Shown: positions 51,758 through 63,791, counted from the first letter of the stretch. The stretch: DNA of 64,000 nucleotides from Catenulispora acidiphila DSM 44928 (GCF_000024025.1 NC_013131.1:1178001-1242000); one strand, 5' to 3'. Program-made: numbers and translations. Notes: generated from the sequence alone by a model not told the origin.

Positions 51758-53019
51758 CCCGTCGCGCGGCGGTGACCGGGATCGGCGTCGTGGCGCCCGG
51801 CGGGACCGGCGTCCGGGCGTTCTGGGACCTGCTCTCGGCGGGCCGCACGGCCACGCGCGGGATCACCTTCTTCGATCCCGAGGGCTTCCGCTCGCGCATC
51901 GCCGCCGAATGCGATTTCGACCCCGCCGCCAACGGCCTGACCGCCGAGGAGATCGAGCGCAACGACCGCTACGTCTGGTTCGCCCTGGCCGCCGCGGACG
52001 AGGCGATCCGGGACAGCGGCCTGGACCTGGCGGCCGCCGATCCGTGGCGGCTGGCGGTCTCGCTGGGCACCGCGGTCGGCGCCACGACCCGGCTGGAGCA
52101 GGACTACGTCAAGGTCAGCAGCGCAGGCGTTGCCTGGGACGTCGACCACCGGCGCGCCGAGCCGCACCTGGAGCGCGCCTTCATGCCGAGCACCCTGGCC
52201 TCGGCGGTCGCCGAGCGCTTCGGCGCCGCGGGCCCGGTCCAGACCGTCTCCACCGGCTGCACCTCCGGTCTGGACGCCGTCGGCTACGCGGCGCTGGCGA
52301 TCGAGGAGGGGCGGGCCGACGTGGTGATCGCAGGAGCCTGCGACTCGCCGATCTCGCCGATCACCGTCGCCTGCTTCGACGCCATCAAGGCGACCTCGGC
52401 GCGCAACGACGACGCCGAGCACGCCTCCCGGCCCTTCGACGCGAGCCGGGACGGCTTCGTGCTCGGCGAGGGCGGCGCCGTGCTGATCCTGGAGGAGCTG
52501 GAGCAGGCGCGCCGCCGGGGAGCGCAGATCTACGCGGTGCTCGGCGGATTCGCCACCTTCGGCAACGCCCACCACATGACCGGGCTCACCCGCGAGGGCC
52601 TGGAGATGTCCCAGGCGATCGACCGCGCTCTGGACCACGCCCGCCTCGACGCCGCGGACGTGGACTACGTCAACGCCCACGGCTCGGGCACGAAGCAGAA
52701 CGACCGCCACGAGACCGCCGCGGTCAAGCGCTCGCTGGGCGAGCACGCGTACCGGACCCCGATGAGCTCCATCAAGTCCATGGTCGGCCATTCCCTCGGC
52801 GCCATCGGCGCGATCGAGCTCGCCGCCTGCGCGCTGGCGCTGCACCACGGCGTCGTCCCGCCGACCGCCAACTACAGCGAGCCCGATCCGGAGTGCGACC
52901 TGGACTACGTCCCGGGCAGCGCGCGCGAACTTCCGCTGCGCCACGTGCTCTCGGTCGGCAGCGGCTTCGGCGGCTTCCAGTCCGCCGTCGTGCTCAGCCG
53001 GGAGGAGGTGGCGTTATGA
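51754..53019 (+). CDS. Type II PKS ketosynthase alpha subunit
   Basis: A 421-residue KS-alpha that condenses malonyl-ACP units into a polyketide chain together with the chain length factor. The active site is complete and numbered as in the actinorhodin enzyme: Cys169 ([13 protein letters not shown]), His309 ([11 protein letters not shown]) and His346 ([11 protein letters not shown]). Length is normal. The start overlaps the cupin stop and the stop overlaps the KS-beta start, so the subunits are translationally coupled in near-equal amounts. The sequence neighbourhood points to the spore-pigment branch of type II PKS. Confidence 0.96.
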   Translation: MTRRAAVTGIGVVAPGGTGVRAFWDLLSAGRTATRGITFFDPEGFRSRIAAECDFDPAANGLTAEEIERNDRYVWFALAAADEAIRDSGLDLAAADPWRLAVSLGTAVGATTRLEQDYVKVSSAGVAWDVDHRRAEPHLERAFMPSTLASAVAERFGAAGPVQTVSTGCTSGLDAVGYAALAIEEGRADVVIAGACDSPISPITVACFDAIKATSARNDDAEHASRPFDASRDGFVLGEGGAVLILEELEQARRRGAQIYAVLGGFATFGNAHHMTGLTREGLEMSQAIDRALDHARLDAADVDYVNAHGSGTKQNDRHETAAVKRSLGEHAYRTPMSSIKSMVGHSLGAIGAIELAACALALHHGVVPPTANYSEPDPECDLDYVPGSARELPLRHVLSVGSGFGGFQSAVVLSREEVAL

Positions 53020-54269
53020 ACAGGTCCCAGGCTCGCCGGCGGGCGGCGGTAACGGGAATCGGCGTCGTCGCTCCCAACGGCGTCGGCACCGACCAGTACT
53101 GGAAGGCGACGTGCGAGGGCACCTCCGTGCTTGCTCCGATCGACCGCGAGGGCTGCGAGCAGTCCCCGCTGCGGATCGCGGGCCTGATCAAGGGATTCGA
53201 CGCCGCGCAGTTCGTCGAGGAGCGCATTCTTGTCGCGACCGACCGGTTCACGCACTACGCGCTGGCCGCCGCCGGTCTGGCGCTCGCCGACTCCGAGCTG
53301 CCGGTCGATGCCGAACGCGACGCGGACGACCCCTTCGGCATCGGCGTGGTCACCGCGGCCGGCTCCGGCGGAGGCGAGTTCGGTCAGGGCGAGCTGCAGC
53401 AGCTGTGGAGCCAGGGTCCGCATCATGTCGGGCCGTACCAATCCATCGCGTGGTTCTACGCGGCGAGCACCGGACAGATCTCCATCCGTGGCGGCTTCAA
53501 GGGACCCTGCGGCGTGGTCGCCAGCGACGAAGCAGGCGGTCTGGACGCGCTCGCGCACGCTGCCCGCGATGTCGTTCGGGGGACGACCGCGGTCGTGGTC
53601 GGCGCGGCGGAGGCGCCGATCGCTCCGTACTCGATGGTGTGTCAGCTCGGCTATCCGGAGCTGAGTACCGCCACCGATGCCAAGCGTGCGTATCTGCCCT
53701 TCACCGAGCAGGCGAGTGGATTCGCCCCCGCCGAGGGCGGAGCGTTCTTCGTCCTCGAAGACGAGGCGACCGCGCGCGCTCGGGGCGCCCGGATCAGGGC
53801 GGTGCTCGCCGGTCACGGAGCGACCTTCACCGGCGCGTCCCGTTGGGCGGAATCGCGGGACGGGCTCGCGCACGCGATGCGCGGCGCGCTCGCCGAGGCG
53901 AACTGCGCGCCGGAGGAAGTGGACGTCGTCTTCGCTGACGCGCTCGCCGTGCCCGATGCCGACCGCGCCGAGGCGCTGGCGCTCGCGGACGTGCTGGGCA
54001 AGCACGCCGCCCGCGTCCCGGTGACCGCTCCCAAGGCGGGCATCGGACGCGCCTACTGCGGCGGCTCGGCGCTCGACACTGCATCCGCCGCCCTGTGCTT
54101 GGAACAAGGGCTGATTCCCCCTACTCCCAACGTTTCCGGCTGCGCGTACGACCTCGACCTGGTCACCGGTTTCGCCCGAGCCGCCGCACCGCGCACCGCC
54201 CTGGTGCTGAGCAGGGGTCTGATGGGCTCCAACTCCGCGGTGCTCCTCAGGCTCGGCTCCGAGTCCTGA
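53016..54269 (+). CDS. Type II PKS chain length factor (KS-beta)
   Basis: A 417-residue KS-beta/CLF that pairs with KS-alpha and sets chain length. It keeps the thiolase fold ([66 protein letters not shown]) but has no active Cys. At the usual CLF glutamine (AEQAGGLDA in most) it reads SDEAGGLDA, with Glu172 at the Gln position. The start overlaps the KS-alpha stop. Chain length cannot be read reliably; spore-pigment systems make about 24 carbons. Confidence 0.95.
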   Translation: MNRSQARRRAAVTGIGVVAPNGVGTDQYWKATCEGTSVLAPIDREGCEQSPLRIAGLIKGFDAAQFVEERILVATDRFTHYALAAAGLALADSELPVDAERDADDPFGIGVVTAAGSGGGEFGQGELQQLWSQGPHHVGPYQSIAWFYAASTGQISIRGGFKGPCGVVASDEAGGLDALAHAARDVVRGTTAVVVGAAEAPIAPYSMVCQLGYPELSTATDAKRAYLPFTEQASGFAPAEGGAFFVLEDEATARARGARIRAVLAGHGATFTGASRWAESRDGLAHAMRGALAEANCAPEEVDVVFADALAVPDADRAEALALADVLGKHAARVPVTAPKAGIGRAYCGGSALDTASAALCLEQGLIPPTPNVSGCAYDLDLVTGFARAAAPRTALVLSRGLMGSNSAVLLRLGSES

Positions 54270-54361
54270 CCAGCCTGAGAAGGCTGACCAGCCAGATGAA
54301 CCCGACAAGCCAGATGGACCCGACAAGCGTCCCGGCAGGGACCCGACCGAGGAGCGATCCC

Positions 54362-55411
<1,050 letters not shown>

Positions 55412-55465
55412 ACGCACTGATCGCCACCGTGCTGTTCCGGAAGTTTCGCGAGAGGAGGACTGGCC

Positions 55466-57175
55466 ATGACCGCCATCGACGGTCCGCCGGACGTTGTCGC
55501 GCCGAATTGGGTGCGGTGTGAGGGCTGCGCCGGACTGCTCTACGCGAAGCGCTTCGCCAGGATGCTGAAAGTCTGCCCGGAGTGTTCGCGGCACGGTCGG
55601 CTGACCGCGCCGGAGCGGCTCGAGCAGCTGCTGGACCCCGGTTCGGCCGAGCCCATCTTCGGCGGCCGCACCGTGCATGACCCGCTGGAGTTCGTCGACA
55701 GCCGACCCTATCCGGAGCGGCTGCGGGACGCCAGGGCGGACACCGGGCTGTCCGACGCCGTGGTCTGTGCCAGCGGCCTGATCGAGGGGCAGCCGGTCGT
55801 CGTCGCGGCGATGGACTTCCGGTTCCTCGGCGGCAGTCTCGGCTGCGCGGTCGGCGCGATGATCACGCAGGTCGCGGCGACCAGCATCGCTCGCCGCGTC
55901 CCGCTGCTGGTGGTGGCCGCCTCCGGCGGCGCCAGGATGCAGGAGGGCGCGCTGTCGCTGATGCAGATGGCGAAGACCGCGCAGGCGTTCGCGGAGTTGG
56001 ACGAGGCCGGGATCCTGACGATCTCGTTGATCACCGACCCGACGTACGGCGGCGTCGCGGCCTCGTTCGCGACGCTGGCCGACGTGATCTTCGCCGAGCC
56101 CGGCGCGCGGATGGGCTTCGCCGGACCGCGGGTGATCGAGCAGACGACCGGCGAACGCCTTCCGGAGGGATTTCAGACTGCTGAGTTCCTGCTGCGCCAC
56201 GGGATGGTCGACGACGTCATCCCGCGTGCCGGTCTGCGGTCGGCGCTGGGCCGGCTGCTGAGTCTTCGCGGATCGGACCAGAGCCCGCCCTCGGCTGCCG
56301 GCGCGGTCGGATCGGTCGTGCGGGCGCCGGAGGAACTGACCGAACTCGCGCCCTGGGAGACGGTCCGCCTGGCGCGGCATCCCGAGCGTCCGAGTACGCC
56401 GGACTACATCCGGCACGTCGTCGACGAATTCCAGGAACTGCACGGCGACCGCCTCGCCGAGGACTGCCCGGCCATCGTCGGCGGCACCGGCTTGATCGCC
56501 GGCATCCCGGTGATGCTGATCGGCCACCACAAGGGCGGTCGCGATCTCACCGAGCGGCGGCGCCGGCGGTTCGGCATGGCGACGCCCGCCGGGTACCGCA
56601 AGGCGGCGCGGCTGATGCGGATGGCCGCCAAGCTCGGTATGCCGGTCGTCACCCTCATCGACACGCCGGGTGCGAATCCGGGTCCTGATGCCGAACGCGC
56701 CGGACAGGCGGTCGCCATCGCCGAGAACCTGCGGCTGATGGCCCGGTTGCCGGTACCGATCGTCGCCGTGCTGATCGGCGAGGGCGGCAGCGGCGGGGCG
56801 CTGGCCCTGGCCGTCGCCGACCGGGTTCTGGTCAGCGCCAACGGGATCTACTCGGTGATCAGCCCGGAGGGCTGCGCCGCGATCCTGTGGAAGGCGCCGG
56901 AAGCCGCGACGACGGCAGCCGCCGCGTTGCGCGTGCGAGCCGGCGATCTGCTGCGGCTCGGCATCGTCGACGGGGTCGTCCCCGAGCCGCCGGACGGCGC
57001 GCACCGGGACTGTGCCGGGGCGGCGACCTTGTTGGAGAGCGCTCTGAAGACGACTCTTCGAGAGCTGATTCCCTGGGACCCGCAGCGGCTGATCGCCGAG
57101 CGCAGAGACCGTTTCCACCGCTTCGGGACCGAAGGGGTCGAGCAGGTGGAACCCGAGGAGAGGAGCAGGCCGTGA
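55466..57175 (+). CDS. Fused acetyl-CoA carboxylase carboxyltransferase (AccD-AccA)
   Basis: A 569-residue fused carboxyltransferase that moves the carboxyl group from biotin to acetyl-CoA to give malonyl-CoA. Residues 1-275 are AccD-like: zinc ribbon CEGCAGLLY...VCPEC (four Cys at about 18-41), VVAASGGARMQEGALSLMQMAK, and GFAGPRVIEQT. Residues 290-569 are AccA-like: PDYIRHVVDEFQELHGDR, DTPGANPGPDAERAGQ, and GEGGSGGALALAVADRVL. In most bacteria these are separate proteins. RBS GAGAGGAGGAC. First gene of a three-gene ACCase set directly after the polyketide genes; BCCP follows with overlap. Confidence 0.94.
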   Translation: MTAIDGPPDVVAPNWVRCEGCAGLLYAKRFARMLKVCPECSRHGRLTAPERLEQLLDPGSAEPIFGGRTVHDPLEFVDSRPYPERLRDARADTGLSDAVVCASGLIEGQPVVVAAMDFRFLGGSLGCAVGAMITQVAATSIARRVPLLVVAASGGARMQEGALSLMQMAKTAQAFAELDEAGILTISLITDPTYGGVAASFATLADVIFAEPGARMGFAGPRVIEQTTGERLPEGFQTAEFLLRHGMVDDVIPRAGLRSALGRLLSLRGSDQSPPSAAGAVGSVVRAPEELTELAPWETVRLARHPERPSTPDYIRHVVDEFQELHGDRLAEDCPAIVGGTGLIAGIPVMLIGHHKGGRDLTERRRRRFGMATPAGYRKAARLMRMAAKLGMPVVTLIDTPGANPGPDAERAGQAVAIAENLRLMARLPVPIVAVLIGEGGSGGALALAVADRVLVSANGIYSVISPEGCAAILWKAPEAATTAAAALRVRAGDLLRLGIVDGVVPEPPDGAHRDCAGAATLLESALKTTLRELIPWDPQRLIAERRDRFHRFGTEGVEQVEPEERSRP

Positions 57176-57783
57176 CCACCGAGGTCAGAGATGAGTCCGC
57201 CAAGAACGGCGTGGTGCGCAGGCACTCGGCGGGCATGATGCGCCCCGCGGCGGTCACGGCGGTCGGCGCGGAGCTGGCCGACCTGGAGGCGATGTGCCAC
57301 CACATCGCCGATCTCGCGCGGACCCGGACGGAGGCGCCGAGCCGGATCCGGGTGGAGCACTTGGGGACGGCGCTGGAGATCGAGTGGCCCTCGCCGGTGG
57401 CGAAGGTCGTCTCGGCGGTCGGTGCCGGTCCTTATCGTGGTCCTGATTCCGGAAGCCACGGCTCTGGTCCCGGTGCGACCGAGGCGGCGGAATCGGCTGC
57501 CACGCACACGGATCCGCCGGTCGCCGACGACGGACTGCAGCGTGTGTGCGCCCCGATGATCGGCACGTTCTATCACTCGCCGGAGCCCGGCGCCCCGCCG
57601 TTCGTGGCCGTCGGCGACACCGTCGTGCCCGGTCAGCAGATCGGGATCCTCGAGGTGATGAAGATGATGAGCCCGGTCGAGGCGCACATCGCCGGGATCG
57701 TGCGGGAGATCCTCGTCCCCGACGGCGGCTCGGTGGAGTTCCAGCAGCCGCTGCTCGCCGTCGAATCGGTCGGTGGCCGCTGA
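57172..57783 (+). CDS. accB: Biotin carboxyl carrier protein
   Basis: A 203-residue BCCP carrying biotin between carboxylase and carboxyltransferase. The C-terminal biotinyl domain (about 125-200) has APMIGTFYHSPEPGAPPFV and the biotin site EVMKMM with Lys164. The first residue of the usual AMKM motif is Val here. A Ser/Ala/Pro-rich linker (about 85-120) precedes it. GTG start overlaps the carboxyltransferase stop; the end lies one base before the biotin carboxylase ATG. Confidence 0.94.
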   Translation: MTTEVRDESAKNGVVRRHSAGMMRPAAVTAVGAELADLEAMCHHIADLARTRTEAPSRIRVEHLGTALEIEWPSPVAKVVSAVGAGPYRGPDSGSHGSGPGATEAAESAATHTDPPVADDGLQRVCAPMIGTFYHSPEPGAPPFVAVGDTVVPGQQIGILEVMKMMSPVEAHIAGIVREILVPDGGSVEFQQPLLAVESVGGR

Positions 57784-57784
57784 C

Positions 57785-59141
<1,357 letters not shown>

Positions 59142-59164
<23 letters not shown>

Positions 59165-59603
59165 GCTCTCCCAGCGGCCAGTCGTCGGTCAGCCAGGTCG
59201 AGACCGCTGTGTACAAGGGCTCGTCCAGCTCGGCGTGGCTGGCGCGGACCCAGGAGTGCACGTCGGTGACGCGGTTGTCGCTGCGCAGGGGGTAGATGTA
59301 GACGCAGCCGATGACGTCGCCGTCGGCGGTGTCGAGCACCGTGTAGGTGAAGCCGCGGCGGTGGACGAAGTCGGCGGCGTGGCGTTCCAGGTCGGCCAGG
59401 TTCGCCTCCAGGCTCATTCCGTCGGCGGGCGGCCAGCTCCAGTCCGCGAAGCCCGGGCTGGCCTTGATGTGCTCGATGCTGGAGGTCCAGGCGGCGTGGT
59501 CGGCGGCGTTGTGCTGCGGGCCCAGCGGTTCCAGCCGGAACCGCGGGGTGATCAGCTCCGTGGGGACGATGAAGTCGTCGGGGACGAGGGCGTGGTCGGT
59601 CAT
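59142..59603 (-). CDS. GNAT N-acetyltransferase
   Basis: A 153-residue GNAT-fold protein. It starts TPRFRLEPLGPQHNAADHAAWTSSIEHIKASPGF and has the strand pair FTYTVLDTADGDVIGCVYIYP typical of the GNAT core; the Q/RxxGxG/A acetyl-CoA loop is weak. It may acetylate a small amine or be inactive. Its last 23 bases overlap the end of the biotin carboxylase gene in antisense, so the two genes share coding bases. Confidence 0.8.
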
Positions 59604-59659
59604 GGGCCGAGGCTACGACGTGAGGGCGAGCCGGGCTGAACTGGCGACGGCCGTTCGGA

Positions 59660-62419
59660 TCAGCTCCGCGCCTCGGCGTCCAGGACCGTCCGGATCAGCG
59701 CCGCCCGGCTCGACACCCCCAGCTTCCGGTAGATCTGGCCGAGGTGGGCGTCGACCGTCCGGCGGCTCAGGAAGAGCGTTTCGGCGATCTGCCCGCTCGT
59801 GACGCCGGTGCTCGCCAGGGCGGCGATCTCGCGCTCGCGCGCGGTCAGTCCGGCCAGGGCGTCTGTCGCTTCCCGCTCGGCCACCTTCTCGGTGAGGCGG
59901 GTGCGCTGCCTGGTCGTCTCGCTGATCAACAGGGTCGCCTCGCACTGCTCGGCCAGGCTGGCGGCGCGGTCGAGCCATTCCTGGGCCTGCTTGTGGTCTC
60001 CGAGGGCTGCTGCGAGCGCGGCTGCCGCCGACAGGGTTCGGCAGATCTCGATGCGCTCGCCGCTCGCTGTGAAGCTCTCGATGGCTTGCTGGGCGCTGGC
60101 GAGGGCGGCTTTGAGGTCGTCGTTCATCGTCTGGGCGCGCATGCGGGCGCGGAAGGCGAAGGCTCTGTTGCTGGGAGAGGAGATGCGTTCGAGCGAGTTC
60201 TCGGCGAGTTCGGCCCAGCGGTCGGCGGCCGCGTGGTCGTTCTCGTACATCGCCACCTCGGTGAGGGTGTCGCAGGACCTTGTCTTGCGAGCGGCGATCA
60301 GGTTGGGCATGTCCGGGCCGCCCACTGCCTCCAGCAGCAACCGTCCCGCGCGGGACGGGTCGCCGGCCGCCAGGACGATCTCGGCGCGGCGGCAGCGGAC
60401 CACGACCGCCCACACGGTGGTGCTGCCCTCGGCCCAGGCCACGGCGCGGTCGGCCCAGGCGAGGGCTTGTTGCGGCGCGTCGCTGACGCCGGTGAACAAC
60501 AGGGCCAGCGCGCGGATGATCGCGAGGATGGCCTTGGTCGCCGGGTTCTCGGCGCTCTCGACGTACACGTCGGCCTCGTCGAGGGTGACCAGGGCGCGTT
60601 TCACGCTGCCGGCGCGGACTTGGGTGTCCGCCAGGGATTTCAAGATCATCGGCAGGACGTAGTTCTGTCCGCTGTGCCGGGACAGCGACGCGCCGCGGAT
60701 CAGGTGGCGTTCGGCGTCGGCGAGCCGGGACATCATCGATTCGCTCAGGCCGAGTTGGTAGACGGCCTCGAGGTTCTTCAACAGTGCGGCGTCCGAGGCG
60801 GCGTCGACGAGTTCGGCAGCCTGGGTCAGGGAGGTCTCGGCGGCGTCGAGGTCGTCGGAGGACAGGTAGGCGAGCGCCGCCTGGGCCTTCGCCAGCGCCT
60901 CGCCGACGAGATCGAGGCTGCCGTGGGCCAGCGCGGCGGCGGTGTCGGCGTGCAGTTGGGCGCGCACGTAGTCGCCTTGGTCCAGGGCGTTGTCGGCTTG
61001 CATGCTGTGCAGCGCGGCGGCCGAGGAGTCGTTGCCGGGGACGGCTGCCAGGCCGGAGCGGACGATCGCGGAGGACTCGGACAGCCGGCCGAGTTGGCGT
61101 TCGAGGCGTCCGGCGACGGCGACTGCCGTGAGGTCGCCGGAGGGCTGGTCCACCATCGCGGTCAGCGCGTGCAGCAGGGTGCGGCCTTCGGAGGCTTGTC
61201 CGGTCAGCAGGCGTGCGCGAGCCAGGAGGACCTGGATCTCGCGCCACTCCGGGGAGTCCTCCGGAAGCTGCGGGAGCGCCGCCTGGAGGTACCTCGCGGC
61301 GTCGGCGGGAGCCGTGTGGATGCTGAGGCGGGCAGCGGTGATCAGGGTCGCTGTGTGCTCCGGGCGGCTGGGGTCGGCGGCGTGCGTGAGGTGGTAGGCG
61401 CGGCGGGCGATCGGCGCGGACTGGCTGGCCAGCACGCTTTCGGCACGCAGGTGGATCGCGATGCGCGAGCCGGGGTCGATGCGGCGGTAGACGACCTCGC
61501 CGACCGCGGGGTGGCGGATGGCGAAGCGGGCGATCGTGCCGGTCGTGCGGACGATGTCGAGCCGGGTCAGGGAGTCCAGGGCGTCGAGGGCTTCGGCGGC
61601 AGAGAGTTCGGCGACGGCGGCGATCAGCTGCGGGTGCGACGGTTCCCTGAGGACGGCGAGGGTTTGCAGCGTGGTCAGGGTTCTGGGGTCCAGGTCGGCG
61701 AGTTCTCCGACGACGGCGCGGGCGGCGTCGGCGTGCGGGTCGCCGTCGGCGCTCAGGATCCTGAGGTACTGCGGGTTGCCGCCGGACGCGCCGTGGACGG
61801 CGTCGAGGTTCGGCAGGTCGCCGACGAGTTCGCGGGCCTCGTCCTTGGACAGCGGGCCCAGTTCCCAGACGTCGAGCAGGTCCGCGGCCTCGGCGCGGGA
61901 GACGGCGGCGGCCACCGCCGGGGCGAGCTGGCGTCGGCGGTAGGCCAGGAGCAGGAGGGTCGGGGCGTCGGCGGCCGACCAGATGAGGCGTTCCAGGGCG
62001 GGCAGGTGGTGCGGGGATATGCGGTGGAGCTCGTCGGCGGCTATGACCACGGCGTCGCGGGACTTCGGTTTGGTCCTGGCGTCGGCGCGGGCGACGCCGT
62101 TCGCGTTTCTGTTCGAATTCGCGTTTGTGTGTGCGTTCGCGTTCGCGGCTGCGCCGGCGTCGGCTGAGGTGGTCGCGGTGGCCGCGATCGTGTCGCAGAA
62201 AGCCGGTCCCAGGACTTGGATTCCGGCCGCGCGGGCGCGGGCTGCGAGGTAGGTGACCAGAGTGCTTTTCCCTATGCCCGGCTCGCCGGCCAACGCGATC
62301 GCCCGTCCGCGGCCCGCCCGGAGTTGGTTCAGGGCACCGTCCAGTGCGCTGACCTCGGCGGTCCTGCCTATCACCTGGCGTGGGCGGTCTGCGGTGCTGC
62401 GATCTCGGGCTGTGGGCAT
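59660..62419 (-). CDS. LuxR-family LAL regulator
   Basis: A 919-residue large ATP-binding LuxR-type regulator. Walker A is GEPGIGKST (residues 45-53); the Walker B region is AVVIAADELHR. A helical repeat region of about 550 residues follows. The C-terminal helix-turn-helix is LTAREREIAALASTGVTSGQIAETLFLSRRTVDAHLGQIYRKLGV (about 858-902). Between the Walker motifs lies an insertion of about 45 Ala/Asn/Thr-rich residues (ANANAHTNANSNRNANG) with locally lower GC. Start fixed by AGGAGG. It is positioned to activate the polyketide and carboxylase genes, as LAL proteins often do; the target is inferred. Confidence 0.92.
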   Translation of the reverse strand: MPTARDRSTADRPRQVIGRTAEVSALDGALNQLRAGRGRAIALAGEPGIGKSTLVTYLAARARAAGIQVLGPAFCDTIAATATTSADAGAAANANAHTNANSNRNANGVARADARTKPKSRDAVVIAADELHRISPHHLPALERLIWSAADAPTLLLLAYRRRQLAPAVAAAVSRAEAADLLDVWELGPLSKDEARELVGDLPNLDAVHGASGGNPQYLRILSADGDPHADAARAVVGELADLDPRTLTTLQTLAVLREPSHPQLIAAVAELSAAEALDALDSLTRLDIVRTTGTIARFAIRHPAVGEVVYRRIDPGSRIAIHLRAESVLASQSAPIARRAYHLTHAADPSRPEHTATLITAARLSIHTAPADAARYLQAALPQLPEDSPEWREIQVLLARARLLTGQASEGRTLLHALTAMVDQPSGDLTAVAVAGRLERQLGRLSESSAIVRSGLAAVPGNDSSAAALHSMQADNALDQGDYVRAQLHADTAAALAHGSLDLVGEALAKAQAALAYLSSDDLDAAETSLTQAAELVDAASDAALLKNLEAVYQLGLSESMMSRLADAERHLIRGASLSRHSGQNYVLPMILKSLADTQVRAGSVKRALVTLDEADVYVESAENPATKAILAIIRALALLFTGVSDAPQQALAWADRAVAWAEGSTTVWAVVVRCRRAEIVLAAGDPSRAGRLLLEAVGGPDMPNLIAARKTRSCDTLTEVAMYENDHAAADRWAELAENSLERISSPSNRAFAFRARMRAQTMNDDLKAALASAQQAIESFTASGERIEICRTLSAAAALAAALGDHKQAQEWLDRAASLAEQCEATLLISETTRQRTRLTEKVAEREATDALAGLTAREREIAALASTGVTSGQIAETLFLSRRTVDAHLGQIYRKLGVSSRAALIRTVLDAEARS

Positions 62420-62437
62420 GGGGCCTCCTGGAACGAT

Positions 62438-62452
62438 CTACAGCAAATGTAG
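62438..62452. promoter_or_regulatory. Inverted repeat at the LAL promoter
   Basis: CTACA-GCAAA-TGTAG is a 15-bp interrupted palindrome 19 bases upstream of the LAL start, next to its ribosome site. Confidence 0.5.
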
Positions 62453-62576
62453 TCCACTGATTCGCCGTCACCATATGTCAGCAGTCTTAGCAAAACGGTT
62501 CGTGGCATGGCGGGGTTCACCAGCTTGTGACTCATATCGCACGGAGTCCACCGCTAGGCATATCAGAGCTCTTGGC

Positions 62577-62618
62577 ACAACTACCTAGATCCGGGCCGTG
62601 GTGAGGTCCAGTAGTTGT
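62577..62618. promoter_or_regulatory. 8-bp inverted repeat with 26-bp spacer
   Basis: ACAACTAC (62577-62584) and GTAGTTGT (62611-62618) are perfect inverted copies in the middle of the divergent spacer, suited to two half-sites on the same face of the helix or to a hairpin. Confidence 0.5.
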
Positions 62619-62772
62619 ACCGATGCGCCGCCGGTCGATCCGCACTTCACTGGGTCTGCGCGGTCGCCGCTTCGGGCGTCGGCACCACCATTTACCCCTA
62701 TCCCGTCGCCACACGCTCGGTGCCCAGAAAGTCCGCCCGGCGCCCGTCTGATCCGGCCCCGAGGAGTCTGAC

Positions 62773-62898
62773 ATGCCCGTCTGCACAGGTCACGACACAT
62801 CCGGCCGCGCCACCGTGCGTGCCGCCGGCGAGATCCGGTCGACCCGGCCGACGTGGAGCGGGCCTCTGGTCGGGCCGCACGAGCTCGTGGCGGCCTGA
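62773..62898 (+). CDS. Small 41-residue ORF coupled to the thioesterase gene
   Basis: Begins MPVCTGHDTSGRAT and ends PHELVAA. Two features support translation: GAGGAG lies six bases before the ATG, and the stop overlaps the thioesterase start as TGATG. Composition is polar with one Cys and one Trp; there is no signal peptide, membrane segment or known domain. It could be a leader peptide that sets thioesterase translation or a small cluster protein. It could equally be the remnant of a longer gene. Confidence 0.5.
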   Translation: MPVCTGHDTSGRATVRAAGEIRSTRPTWSGPLVGPHELVAA

Positions 62899-63773
62899 TG
62901 ACCATGACCGCCACCGGCACCACCACGGGCCTCACCTCAGCAGTCGGCACGCCCGCGAAGAGCGCGAACACCACCGCGAACACCGCCGCCGCCCCCACCC
63001 CGTCGGCGCCCTCTGCCCCCTCCGACACCACCGCCGACCAGGCCCGATGGCTCCGCCACCTGAACCGCCGCACCGGCGGCATCAGGCTCTTCTGCCTCCC
63101 CGACGTCGGAGCCGGCGCCACCACCTTCCGCGGCTGGCCGGAACTCCTCGGCCCAGGCGTCGAGGTGACCGCCGTCCAACTCCCCGGCCGCGAGGACCGC
63201 ATCCGCGACCGAGCCCACGAAAGCCTGGACGAGCTGCTCGACGAGCTGGTCCCGGTCCTGGCAGACGCCGTGGACGGCCCATACGCGCTGTTCGGACACA
63301 GCATGGGCGCACTGATCGCCTTCGAGGCAGCCCGGCGCTTGGTGGCACAAGGAGCGCCCGCACCACTCCATCTGTTCGCCTCAGCGCACGGCGCACCGCA
63401 TGCTCCATATAGAGCCCGGTATGTCAGCAATCTGCCAGAGCCCGAATTCCGGCATGCAGTGGTTTCCCTTAACGGATTCCGCGAGGGCGCGCCGAAGGAG
63501 TCCGCGTTTCTCAGTTTGCTGCTGCCGACACTTCGCGCGGACTTCCGTTTGTGCGAGACGTACGAATTCGTCCCGGGCGCCCCGCTGCCCTGCCGCCTGA
63601 CCGTCCTTACCGGAGCCGACGAGGACGTCTCGCCGTTGGATCTGGCTCTGTGGCGCGAGCTGCACACCGGCCGGTTCCGGATCCGCGTGATCGACGGCGA
63701 CCGCGACTTCGTGGTGAAGCACCGGCGACAGGTCGCGGAGGTCGTGCGGGCGGGGCTTGCGGGGGAGTACTGA
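62898..63773 (+). CDS. Type II thioesterase
   Basis: A 291-residue thioesterase of the GrsT/RifR type, which frees carrier proteins from wrong or stalled acyl groups. After a Thr/Ala/Pro-rich N-terminus (about 45 residues) comes LFCLPDVGAGATTFRGWPELL. The nucleophile motif is FGHSMGALIAFEAARRL, the Asp lies in LTGADEDVSP, and the expected His follows in the C-terminal DFVVKHRR region. The ATG that overlaps the small upstream ORF was chosen. It is probably part of the polyketide cluster, although classical type II aromatic clusters often lack one. Confidence 0.88.
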   Translation: MTMTATGTTTGLTSAVGTPAKSANTTANTAAAPTPSAPSAPSDTTADQARWLRHLNRRTGGIRLFCLPDVGAGATTFRGWPELLGPGVEVTAVQLPGREDRIRDRAHESLDELLDELVPVLADAVDGPYALFGHSMGALIAFEAARRLVAQGAPAPLHLFASAHGAPHAPYRARYVSNLPEPEFRHAVVSLNGFREGAPKESAFLSLLLPTLRADFRLCETYEFVPGAPLPCRLTVLTGADEDVSPLDLALWRELHTGRFRIRVIDGDRDFVVKHRRQVAEVVRAGLAGEY

Positions 63774-63791
63774 GCAGCGCTTTCTTTTGCT

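Larger units (their letters stand above)
62420..62772. other. 353-bp region between LAL and thioesterase genes
   Basis: No gene is supported here except the 41-codon ORF that begins at its right end. It contains the 15-bp and 42-bp inverted repeats listed below and is the likely divergent promoter region for the LAL gene and the thioesterase pair. Confidence 0.6.

Noticed and set aside
59744-62167. Plus-strand open frame of 807 codons opposite the LAL gene
   Set aside because: Gly/Val/Arg-rich shadow; the minus strand carries Walker motifs and a LuxR helix-turn-helix.
62773-62898. RiPP precursor peptide
   Set aside because: No modifying enzyme is nearby, and there is no leader/core pattern or repeated Cys/Ser/Thr core; it is listed only as a small ORF.
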